37,603 bases of DNA from the NCBI GenBank assembly GCA_937910665.1, contig CALEPR010000172.1, forward strand, positions 1 to 37,603. The letters run 5' to 3'. Shown here piece by piece: positions 24,225 to 31,147 of the stretch. This DNA is from an uncultured Selenomonadales bacterium (lineage in GTDB: Bacteria > Bacillota > Negativicutes > Selenomonadales > Selenomonadaceae). Below the pieces are notes generated by a model. It made no database searches and was not told the DNA's origin. It saw nothing but the letters and a program-made list of their open reading frames with translations. Position numbers and translations under genes: made by a program. Each line of letters starts with the position of its first letter. Within the stretch, counting starts at the first letter, position 1.

Positions 24225-24572
24225 TCAGCCTTTCGGACTTGCAATTATCAAGGCAACAAAAACTAAATCTTCAGTGCCGTTATTTTCAATTCCATGCATC
24301 GAGCCGTCCGGGCAAAAAGTTGTGTCGCCTGCAAAAACTTCGTAAGGATCGCCGTTATCGCTGTAAGTTCCCACGCCGCTCAAAATATGATAAGTTTCGC
24401 TGTCGCCGTAGTGATAGTGTTCGCCGATCGATGCGCCCGGCGGAATTAAAACTCTGGCGAACATTTTGCACTGACCGACCATTTCTTTTTCAGTCAAAAG
24501 GTGGGTGATGTAAATTTCATTTTTGCCGCCGGCTTTATTTTTTGCGGTAATGGTGTTGCTCTCAATAATCAC
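24225..24572 (-). CDS. Small cupin-domain protein
   Basis: 115 aa single-domain cupin. The metal-site motif 1 is GEHYHYGDSETYHILSG (two His, a Glu and a further His); motif 2 contains GDTTFCPDGSMHGIEN, and a final strand DLVFVALIIA completes the barrel. Substrate unknown; small cupins of this kind act as sugar epimerases, dioxygenases or binding proteins. The start is GTG at 24572, 6 bases after GGAGGGG. It follows the RfbD-like reductase by 21 bp, so it belongs to the same operon and may be linked to nucleotide-sugar metabolism, but nothing in it resembles RmlC (dTDP-sugar epimerase, about 180 aa). Confidence 0.82.
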   Translation of the reverse strand: MIIESNTITAKNKAGGKNEIYITHLLTEKEMVGQCKMFARVLIPPGASIGEHYHYGDSETYHILSGVGTYSDNGDPYEVFAGDTTFCPDGSMHGIENNGTEDLVFVALIIASPKG

Positions 24573-24593
24573 AAAAATCCCCTCCAAAAAAGT

Positions 24594-25445
24594 TTATGCT
24601 TGAGATTTTTTCAGTTCTTTTAAATATCTTTCAACTGCACTTTGCCAACTCGGCAGACGTTTGAAACCTGCGTCGTCGAGACTTTTTTTACTCATTCTGG
24701 AATTGAAAGGACGCTTTGCAGGAGTAGGATAATCAACCGTCGCAATTTTTTCTACTTCAACTTTTTTTCCGGCTTGCTTGAAAATTTCCTCCGCGAACTC
24801 TGCCCAACTGCAAAAGCCTTCGTTAGTCGCGTGATAGAAACCAAATTTTTCAGTCTTTACCATGTCGCAGAGAAGTGGCGCAAGGTCTGCCGTGTAGGTC
24901 GGACTTCCAACTTGATCGTCCACAATTTTTAATTTTTTATTTTTGTCGGCAAGGTTCAGCATTGTTTTGACAAAATTTTTTCCATTGATGCCGAAAACCC
25001 AACTGATTCTCACGACAAAATTTTTTTCCAGAATCGCGGCCACTGCATCCTCGCCAAGAAGTTTACTCCTGCCGTAAGTATTCACAGGAGCTTTTTCGCT
25101 GTCAATTTCATAAGGCGCACGACCGTCGCCGCCGAAAACATAATCAGTGCTTACAAAAAGCATTTTCGCGCCAATTTCGCGGCAAGCCGTCGCGATCCAC
25201 CTCGTCCCCAACCCGTTGACCGTAAGCGCAGTTTCGGCTTCGCTTTCAGCTTTATCGACCGCAGTATATGCTGCGCAGTGAATCACGGTATCAGGTTTCT
25301 TTTCCAGAATAAAATTTTTTGCTCCGTCCTCAGTCAACAAGTTAATTTCTTTCCGAGTCGCGGCGATAAATTTTTCTCCGCGCCTTTCAAGTTCCTTGAC
25401 AACGTCGTGACCGAGTTGCCCGGTTACTCCGGTAACTAAAATCAT
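24594..25445 (-). CDS. rfbD: dTDP-4-dehydrorhamnose reductase-like protein
   Basis: Short-chain-dehydrogenase-type reductase, 283 aa, that reduces dTDP-4-keto-L-rhamnose with NAD(P)H to give dTDP-L-rhamnose. TGVTGQLG (5-12) is the nucleotide-binding loop, HCAAYTAVDKAE and STDYVFGGDGRAPY the family blocks, and YGRSK the catalytic Tyr-Lys pair; VDDQVGSPTYTADLA is the C-terminal family motif. The ATG follows GAGGTG with an AAAATTTTTT spacer. rfbA, rfbB and rfbC are not adjacent, so the rest of the pathway must be elsewhere. It is preceded by a 132-aa unknown with a 9-bp gap and followed by a cupin. Confidence 0.9.
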   Translation of the reverse strand: MILVTGVTGQLGHDVVKELERRGEKFIAATRKEINLLTEDGAKNFILEKKPDTVIHCAAYTAVDKAESEAETALTVNGLGTRWIATACREIGAKMLFVSTDYVFGGDGRAPYEIDSEKAPVNTYGRSKLLGEDAVAAILEKNFVVRISWVFGINGKNFVKTMLNLADKNKKLKIVDDQVGSPTYTADLAPLLCDMVKTEKFGFYHATNEGFCSWAEFAEEIFKQAGKKVEVEKIATVDYPTPAKRPFNSRMSKKSLDDAGFKRLPSWQSAVERYLKELKKSQA

Positions 25446-25454
25446 AAAAAATTT

Positions 25455-25853
25455 TCACCTCAAGTTCGGATTGCGAATTTCTTCAATGTCCTCAGGATGC
25501 TTTTGAATGTAGCGAATGTATTTGTTGTACTCGTCCTCGAAAGATTTATCTTCCGATGCCGCAAGCTGAAAACTCAACATGGCAACGGCAGAGATACGCG
25601 CAATTTCATGCGCCTCAAAAGTTTCAACCAAACGCGAAACAGTTCTCGCAGTTTCGTCCAAAAGTTCTCTGTCGTAAGTCACGAAACGATTCAACAAAAG
25701 CATATCGAACATTTGCTGTTCAAGCGGCGACCAATTCAACGCAATTCCTGCATTTGAGCGCGGGTACAGACCGTGAATGTCAATTTCTTCATCAACCTCG
25801 CCAATATCCGGAATATACATATCTTCTTCGTCATCTAAAATCGGTTTAATCAT
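25455..25853 (-). CDS. Unknown 132-aa acidic protein
   Basis: No family recognised. The ATG at 25853 (AAGGAGGAAA SD with a T-run spacer) starts MIKPILDDEEDMYIPDIGEVDEE, an acidic N-terminus; from about residue 45 it is probably all helical (LEQQMFDMLLLNRFVTYD, then RLVETFEAHEIARISAVAMLSFQLAASED). No signal or membrane segment. It lies 9 bp before the rfbD-like gene, whose SD overlaps its 3' end, so the two are cotranscribed. A promoter at 25905-25933 fits. Confidence 0.7.
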   Translation of the reverse strand: MIKPILDDEEDMYIPDIGEVDEEIDIHGLYPRSNAGIALNWSPLEQQMFDMLLLNRFVTYDRELLDETARTVSRLVETFEAHEIARISAVAMLSFQLAASEDKSFEDEYNKYIRYIQKHPEDIEEIRNPNLR

Positions 25854-25887
25854 AAAAATTTCCTCCTTCAAAAATTTTTTTTACAAA

Positions 25888-25946
25888 AAAAACTCTTGCT
25901 TGACAGTATACACTTTACAAAAGTTTTAGGCAAGCGAAGAGTTTTA
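25888..25946 (-). terminator. Hairpin downstream of whiA with a promoter in its loop
   Basis: Arms AAAACTCTTGCTTG-type (25888-25902) and CAAGCGAAGAGTTTT (25931-25946) pair over about 14 bp with one bulge; on the minus strand T8 follows. It would terminate whiA transcripts. The loop holds the promoter of the next operon. Confidence 0.5.
25905..25933 (-). promoter_or_regulatory. Predicted SigA promoter of the 132-aa/rfbD/cupin operon
   Basis: Minus strand TTGCCT (25933-25928), 17 bp, TATACT (25910-25905); about 50 bp to the ATG at 25853. Confidence 0.6.
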
Positions 25947-26118
25947 TTCAAAATTTACAGAAATTTTTTTAGCGAATTTTTTTTTGTTGTGCCATCCACT
26001 GGAAAAGTTTTACAGTTTTGCCGCCAATATTTTCTTTAAAATTTCTTTCGCAACAAAAAGCCTCCTCAGAAAAAGTTTCCTAAAAAATTTTTTTGAGGAC
26101 ACTTCAAATTTTTGAAAA

Positions 26119-27039
26119 TTATTTGCAAACTTTTTTTAAATTTTTGTCGGTCTTTGAAATTTTTTGCCGCTCGGCTTCGGCAAGTTGATGAATTTTTTTA
26201 AATCTTTGATTCAGAGCGGGGCGAGTAATAAAAATTTTTTTTGCCAATTCTCCGACGGTACACTCCGGAAATTTCAATCTGATTTCCATAGCTTCCTGAA
26301 AAATTTCGCGAACTTTAATTTTTTTACTCTGCAAAAGTCTGATGTCTGCAAGTTGTCTTTGCGCGACTTCGATGGCGTGATCCATTCGCGCAAGTTCCAC
26401 GTTGGTGACGCGATTGACTTGCAAGCGAACTTCTTTCAAATTTCTGGCAACTTCAAAACGCTCGACGGCATTTTCCGCTCCGATCATTCCGAGAAAATCG
26501 CAAACAGAATCGCCTTCCTTCATGTAGACGACAAAATTTTCTCCGCGTTCATAAATTCTTGCGACAAAATCCAACTTGGAAAAAGTTTTTTGGACAAATT
26601 GCATTTCACTTTCGATCGGAGAAAAAATTTCAATCCTGTATTCCGTCTCAGGTCGATTGACAGTGCCGCTCGCCAAAAAAGCTCCGCGCAGCCAAGCAAT
26701 TTTATATCTCGTTCGGCTCGTGAGTTCCCTTGCGTTCAAATTGTGCAAAAAATTTTCTATCGAACCTGCAAAAAAAATTCTGACAAAATAACGCATCGTG
26801 CGTCGAAGTTTTTTCGTGCGGACGGCGGCGACTTCAAGCCTTGCATCGGGATAAAGTTTTTTTATCAGCGTGACAACTTTTCTGACAACGGCGGCATTTA
26901 TGTTGGAAAAATCTCTGCGTCCCTCGACCTCGACGCTGCCAATTCTAAGGAGCGCGGCAAGTTCGGCGCGAAGAATTTCTGTGTCGTCGTCAAAAATTCT
27001 TGCAAGTTCATCTCTGACATCATCAGCATAAGAGGACAT
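26119..27039 (-). CDS. whiA: WhiA, sporulation/cell-division-linked DNA-binding protein
   Basis: 306 aa. N-terminal LAGLIDADG-like region (AELAALLRIGSVEVEG, then WLRGAFLASGTVN) and a C-terminal helix-turn-helix (CTVGELAKKIFITRPALNQRFKKI) as in WhiA/YvcL of Firmicutes, which supports division and chromosome segregation, and in actinobacteria sporulation. The conserved NRVTNVELARMDHAIEVAQRQ segment is present. The C-terminal helix reads RPALNQRF in place of the usual SKSGVNHRL, a mild divergence. ATG at 27039 with GGGAG at 7 bases; the longer frame lacks a start context. The usual partners rapZ and yvcK are absent here. A SigA promoter lies at 27118-27145. Confidence 0.92.
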   Translation of the reverse strand: MSSYADDVRDELARIFDDDTEILRAELAALLRIGSVEVEGRRDFSNINAAVVRKVVTLIKKLYPDARLEVAAVRTKKLRRTMRYFVRIFFAGSIENFLHNLNARELTSRTRYKIAWLRGAFLASGTVNRPETEYRIEIFSPIESEMQFVQKTFSKLDFVARIYERGENFVVYMKEGDSVCDFLGMIGAENAVERFEVARNLKEVRLQVNRVTNVELARMDHAIEVAQRQLADIRLLQSKKIKVREIFQEAMEIRLKFPECTVGELAKKIFITRPALNQRFKKIHQLAEAERQKISKTDKNLKKVCK

Positions 27040-27377
27040 TTTTTTTACTCCCAAAATTTTTTTAAAGACCTATTCACACTTTCAGTTGCTAATATTTTCA
27101 ATTTCATCACCTAAACGATTATATCTGCCTTGTCAATGTTTTCAAATTTTTGAAAGTCGATTACTTTGACTAATTTATGAAACGCCGTGAAAAGAAAATT
27201 TACAAAACAGTATCTTTTCGCGTTTTAATATGTTAAGATACTTTTAATTCATATGATTCTTTGATTTTGTTTGTGTGGATACAAAAATTTTAACAGGGAT
27301 CTATAAGTTTTTCATTCTTTTTACTTGGATTGTAATTCGAGATAATGAAAATTTTTTTTAAGAGGGAGGAAATTTTC
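27040..27377. other. Divergent control region between whiA and the CstA-like gene
   Basis: Holds the whiA promoter and a perfect 8-bp inverted repeat AGTATCTT/AAGATACT (27209-27216, 27235-27242, 18-bp gap) that could be an operator for the transporter. One near DnaA box (TGTGGATAC) is present but isolated. No gene is supported. Confidence 0.5.
27118..27145 (-). promoter_or_regulatory. Predicted SigA promoter of whiA
   Basis: Minus strand TTGAAA (27145-27140), 16 bp, TATAAT (27123-27118). Confidence 0.6.
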
Positions 27378-28808
27378 TTGATAACTTTTCTGGTTGGTCT
27401 GGCAATTTTAATTATCGGGGGAGCAGTTTACGGCGCATTTTGCGAAAAAGTTATTCTCCCGACAGATGCAAAAACTCCTGCGATTCGACTCCGCGACGGC
27501 GTGGACTTCGTTCCAATTTCAAAATGGAAAGCAACTTTAATTGAACTTCTGAACATCGCCGGAACAGGGCCTGTCTTGGGTCCCATTCAAGGAATTTTAT
27601 TCGGTCCTATAGCTTTTCTGACAATTCCTGTCGGTTGCGTTCTCGGCGGCGCACTCCACGACTACATGAGCGGAATGATTTCCATGCGGAACGATGGCGA
27701 ACAAATGCCGTCACTTATCAAAAGATTTCTGGGAAACAAAACTTATTTATTCTACAATATTTTTGTTTGTCTGCTGTTATTCTTGCTTGGGACGGTTTTT
27801 ATTTACACGCCGGGAGATTTATTTGTTTCGCAAATTTTGCAAGTTGACGTATCAAATTTAAATTCAACATTGCTCGCGGTTTATGGAGTAATTTTTGCAT
27901 ATTATTTGCTTGCCACGTTGTTACCGATTGATAAAATTATTGGAAAAGTTTATCCGATTTTCGGCGCGATACTTTTGCTCTCGGCAGTTGGAATTTTCTT
28001 CGGGATTTTTATTCAGGGCTATCCCTTAACCGAAATTTGGGAAACTTCACTTTTAAATTCGCATCCTTTCGGAGAAAATTTTATTCCAATATTTTTTGTA
28101 ACGGTCACTTGCGGAATTGCTTCAGGATTCCATGCAACTCAAGCAACAATAATTTCCAGAACTGTGGTAAATGAACATCACGGCAGAATGATTTTCTACA
28201 ATTCAATGATAGCTGAAGGATTTATTGCAATGACTTGGGCAGCCGGCACAATGGGCGTTTTAAATTTAGGAATTGCAAGCGCGGAAGATGTTCAAAAAGC
28301 TGCCGTGTTGATTGTCGGAGTTGTTGCAAAAGATTTGTTGGGAAATATCGGCGGAATAATTGCAGTTGTCAGCGTAATAATTTTGGGAATTACTTCAGGC
28401 GATACTGCTCTTAGAAGTTTGCGCTTAATCATTGCAGAAAATTTAAACATAAATCAGCAGCAGAAAAAAAATATTTTGATGTTGGCGTTGGTAATTTTTT
28501 TAGTTGTCGCAGGAATACTTTTCTTTGCAAAGACAGACGCACAAGGTTTTGCAATTTTGTGGAGATATTTTGCTTGGGCTAATGAAACTACAGTAGCTTT
28601 TGCCTTTGCGATGATTTCAGTCTTCATGATAAAAAATAAAATTCCTTACCTTATGGCATTGATTCCCGGAACTTTTTATATGTACATAATTTCTTCCTAT
28701 ATCTTGAATGCGAAGATTGGTTTCAATCTCCCTTGGATCGTAAGTTACATTGGCGCAGCGATTCTTTGCGGAGTTTATGTTTATGGAGTTCGGAGTTTTA
28801 AAAAATAA
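27378..28808 (+). CDS. CstA-family carbon-starvation/peptide or pyruvate transporter, short form
   Basis: 476 aa integral membrane protein with about 13 hydrophobic segments, belonging to the CstA family (uptake of peptides or pyruvate when carbon is scarce). The family signature is near the N-terminus: GPVLGPIQGILFGPIAFL and VLGGALHDYMSGMISMRNDGE; FHATQATIISRT follows in the middle. It is shorter than E. coli CstA (about 700 aa), matching the compact forms found in anaerobic Firmicutes. The ATG at 27345 lacks an SD; TTG at 27378 lies 8 bases after GGGAGG and starts MITFLVGLAILIIGG. The BtsS/BtsR-type sensors that often accompany it are not seen. Confidence 0.88.
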   Translation: MITFLVGLAILIIGGAVYGAFCEKVILPTDAKTPAIRLRDGVDFVPISKWKATLIELLNIAGTGPVLGPIQGILFGPIAFLTIPVGCVLGGALHDYMSGMISMRNDGEQMPSLIKRFLGNKTYLFYNIFVCLLLFLLGTVFIYTPGDLFVSQILQVDVSNLNSTLLAVYGVIFAYYLLATLLPIDKIIGKVYPIFGAILLLSAVGIFFGIFIQGYPLTEIWETSLLNSHPFGENFIPIFFVTVTCGIASGFHATQATIISRTVVNEHHGRMIFYNSMIAEGFIAMTWAAGTMGVLNLGIASAEDVQKAAVLIVGVVAKDLLGNIGGIIAVVSVIILGITSGDTALRSLRLIIAENLNINQQQKKNILMLALVIFLVVAGILFFAKTDAQGFAILWRYFAWANETTVAFAFAMISVFMIKNKIPYLMALIPGTFYMYIISSYILNAKIGFNLPWIVSYIGAAILCGVYVYGVRSFKK

Positions 28809-29128
28809 TTTTTGAGGAGGAGAATTTTTTTAATCTTGAATGTACAATCCAAGTTCAACAGACAAAAAGTTATAAGTCAATTCAGGTAGGTTTGTTTGAT
28901 ACCGAAACATAATGCCACTCGAAATTTTAACTGATCTCACTCTGAAGGATACTTATAAGAAAAAGTTAAAGAACTGAATACTCATCCGCAAAAATGTCTG
29001 AGACATATTATTCCGAAATAAATTTATTTTTTACTTCACTTGAAATTTCAAAACAAATAAAAAAACCGACAGAGAAGGTCGGGGGGAAAATTTTTTTAGA
29101 TTACAGATTTTTTCTGTCAAAAAATATT
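28809..29128. other. Gene-free stretch with an orphan ribosome-binding site and possible gene relic
   Basis: A strong SD (GAGGAGGAG, 28814-28822) directly after the transporter is followed only by a 17-codon TTG frame that stops. A 21-codon frame from ATG 28912 to TGA 28977 reads MPLEILTDLTLKDTYKKKL, with a +1 continuation LNTHPQKCLRH, suggesting a frameshifted remnant of an unidentified gene. The lectin terminator ends the stretch. Confidence 0.35.
29058..29083 (-). terminator. Intrinsic terminator of the lectin-like gene
   Basis: CCGAC/GTCGG (29066-29070, 29078-29082) with a 7-base loop, then a T7 run on the minus strand. Confidence 0.75.
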
Positions 29129-29650
29129 TTACTCATCCCATTCGCAGAGCAAACCAATATTTTCCGTTCCGAAAAACGGCTCGTGGTTGCAAGTTCCGTC
29201 GCGGCGAATATCATTCCAAGCTCCGAGAGGACTGCTGCTGGGATTCATGGGATTTGGATTGCGATACATCATCAGGACATCTTCCTTGCCGAGATAATTG
29301 TCAGGCTGTCCTGCGCCCCAATTGGTGTAGCTGAATTTTTCGCCGGTTATCCAATTCCACATACCAATTTTGTTGACGTAACCGCCAAGCCAGTAAGAAT
29401 TTTTTTCTCCGTGCTCAGAAACTAAATCCTTCAGGAAAATTTCCTCGTCCTCCGAAGTGATTGTTGCCAAATGTCCGCCGCGTTCCTCGCAATATTTTTT
29501 TGCGTCGTCCCACTTGAGCGCAACGTCGTCGAAGAGGAAATAGTGGTGTCCATTGAACTCGACGGAATCTTCTGGAATGGAAGTCGTTGCTGCAAACGCT
29601 CCCGAAGTCATCACGGCAAAACAAGCCGCCGTCAGAAAAAACTTTTTCAT
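29129..29650 (-). CDS. Secreted C-type-lectin-like domain protein
   Basis: 173 aa. Signal peptide MKKFFLTAACFAVMTSGAFA (1-20) followed by a single C-type lectin fold: FNGHHYFLF, Cys54 in KKYCEERGGHLATITSEDE, YWLGG (86-90), GQPDNY (QPD at 115-117), WND (145-147), Cys154 and the terminal Cys169. Both Ca-site motifs QPD and WND are present; QPD is associated with galactose-type binding in animal lectins, so Ca-dependent sugar binding is plausible but unproven in bacteria. ATG at 29650 is preferred over 29659, whose ATG overlaps the SD. Monocistronic, with its own promoter and terminator. Confidence 0.88.
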   Translation of the reverse strand: MKKFFLTAACFAVMTSGAFAATTSIPEDSVEFNGHHYFLFDDVALKWDDAKKYCEERGGHLATITSEDEEIFLKDLVSEHGEKNSYWLGGYVNKIGMWNWITGEKFSYTNWGAGQPDNYLGKEDVLMMYRNPNPMNPSSSPLGAWNDIRRDGTCNHEPFFGTENIGLLCEWDE

Positions 29651-29691
29651 CGCAATCATTCCTTTCTAAGAAAAAATTTTTTCTGAATTTT

Positions 29692-29720
29692 ATTATAGTT
29701 TTTTAGTTTCTGCAAGTTAA
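29692..29720 (-). promoter_or_regulatory. Predicted SigA promoter of the lectin-like gene
   Basis: Minus strand TTAACT (29720-29715), 17 bp, TATAAT (29697-29692). Confidence 0.55.
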
Positions 29721-29818
29721 AAGTAGATTAGAGCGTGCAGCCCCGACTAATTAGACTTGGAGTCATAAAAAAAAATAATAACAAAATCTTGACAGAAAAA
29801 TTTTTGTAGGCATGTCTT

Positions 29819-30787
29819 TTACCAAGTTCTGTCTACTACAAAGTCTGCAATTTGTTCCAAAGCAATTTCGACAGAAGTTTTTATCAAGAAAGGCAAACTT
29901 AATCTCGCCGAATCAATATGTCCGTCCGCACGCATCTTGCAATATTCAACTGCGTCAGTGTTTTTTATAATTTCAATCGCATCATCAATGTCCGAGTCGG
30001 TGACTTCGCGGCGCGTGACAATTTCGCGCAGAACATCTGATTCATCACTGACACTCAAAGCGCGGATTACCGGAAGATTTACAACGCCGCTTTTTATGTC
30101 GCCGCCGATTTTTTTTCCTGTAACTTTTTCGTCGCCGAAAAAATCCAGAACATCATCAATAATTTGAAATGCCAATCCCAAACTTGTTCCATAACTTGCA
30201 AGAGATTCAACATCTTTCTGATCCATTTCGGCAACAATTCCGCCAAGTCTGCAACAGGTTGACAAAAAAACTGCCGTCTTCAAATTTATTCTGTCGTAAT
30301 ATTCGCTGATCGTCGGCACGGTGAAAAGAGCTCTGTCTTGCATAATTTCGCCGACGCACAAATTTTTTACCAACTTCGAGAGAATTGTATCAATTTGTGC
30401 GCTGTATTGTCCTTCCGCTACAAGTTGGAACGCTTTCGCAAAAAGAAAGTCGCCGACCAAGACAGAAATTTGCGCTCCATACTTTGAATTTATTGTCGGA
30501 ACTCCGCGACGCTTTTTCGCGCTGTCTAAAATGTCATCATGCACCAAACTTGCTGTGTGGATAAGTTCAAGCGCAGTTGCCAACGGCAAAGTTTTTTCTG
30601 CCGAAATTTCACCTCTGGATTTCGCGCACAACAAAAAGAGTACAGGACGCAATCTTTTTCCGCCATTTATCAGAGGAGCGCAAGCCTCATAAATAAATTT
30701 GTCCTCGCCTATCGCCTGTTCAACATTATTTTCCAACTCTTGCAAATCTTTTGTGGCTACGTCTTCAAGTACCGATACAAAATTCAA
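29819..30787 (-). CDS. Polyprenyl diphosphate synthase (heptaprenyl/octaprenyl type)
   Basis: Trans-prenyltransferase that lengthens allylic diphosphates with IPP to make the quinone side chain. About 322 aa. First Asp-rich motif HDDILDSAKKRRG, second QIIDDVLDF, and GGKRLRPVLFLL and GDFLFAKAFQ between them: all residues expected for an active IspB/HepT-type enzyme, though chain length cannot be read. Start: the GTG at 30829 lies inside the promoter; ATG at 30799 has no SD; TTG at 30787, 5 bases after GGTGAG with a T-rich spacer, is preferred and starts MNFVSVLED. It is divergent from the DUF4127 gene across a tandem array. Confidence 0.9.
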   Translation of the reverse strand: MNFVSVLEDVATKDLQELENNVEQAIGEDKFIYEACAPLINGGKRLRPVLFLLCAKSRGEISAEKTLPLATALELIHTASLVHDDILDSAKKRRGVPTINSKYGAQISVLVGDFLFAKAFQLVAEGQYSAQIDTILSKLVKNLCVGEIMQDRALFTVPTISEYYDRINLKTAVFLSTCCRLGGIVAEMDQKDVESLASYGTSLGLAFQIIDDVLDFFGDEKVTGKKIGGDIKSGVVNLPVIRALSVSDESDVLREIVTRREVTDSDIDDAIEIIKNTDAVEYCKMRADGHIDSARLSLPFLIKTSVEIALEQIADFVVDRTW

Positions 30788-30819
30788 AAATCTCACCATC
30801 TTTTGTAAAAACTTCAAAA

Positions 30820-30848
30820 ATTTTATCACAGCAAAAAAGCCTTGTCAA
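30820..30848 (-). promoter_or_regulatory. Strong SigA promoter of the prenyltransferase
   Basis: Minus strand TTGACA (30848-30843), 17 bp, TAAAAT (30825-30820). It fixes the transcript start near 30813. Confidence 0.75.
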
Positions 30849-30934
30849 AAAAACCAAGTTGCCGAAAAAATTTTTTCTCGGCTAAGTTTTGAAGGAAAAT
30901 TTTTTTGTGCGTGGAAAAGTTGTTTAAAATTTTT

Positions 30935-31147
30935 TTTGGCAGTGAAAATTTTTTGGCAGTGAAATTTTTTGGCAGTGAAATTTTTTGGCGGTGAAAATTT
31001 TTGGCAGTGAAATTTTTTGGCAGTGAAATTTTTTGGCGGTGAAAATTTTTTGGCGGTGAAAATTTTTTGGCAGTGAAAATTTTTTGGCAGTGATTTTTTG
31101 GCAGTGAAAATTTTTTGGCAGTGAAAATTTTTTGGTGGTGAAATTTT
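30935..31147. repeat. Tandem array, 13 copies of a 16-17 bp unit
   Basis: Unit TTTTTTGGCAGTGAAAA. Cores at about 30938, 30955, 30971, 30987, 31003, 31019, 31035, 31052, 31069, 31086, 31100, 31117 and 31134; variants are GGCGGTG (three) and GGTGGTG (last), and one unit is shortened to 14 bp. The last unit forms the likely SD of the DUF4127 gene. A 127-codon minus-strand frame through it encodes Lys/Pro/Asn/Phe repeats and is taken as spurious. The 30788-31147 gap otherwise holds only the prenyltransferase promoter. Confidence 0.9.

Noticed and set aside
26164..27114. 316-codon plus-strand frame opposite whiA
   Set aside because: Antisense shadow of whiA, extending over the whiA promoter region, with no SD.
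30935..31147. CRISPR array
   Set aside because: There are no spacers: units are contiguous, short and AT-rich, and no cas gene is present.
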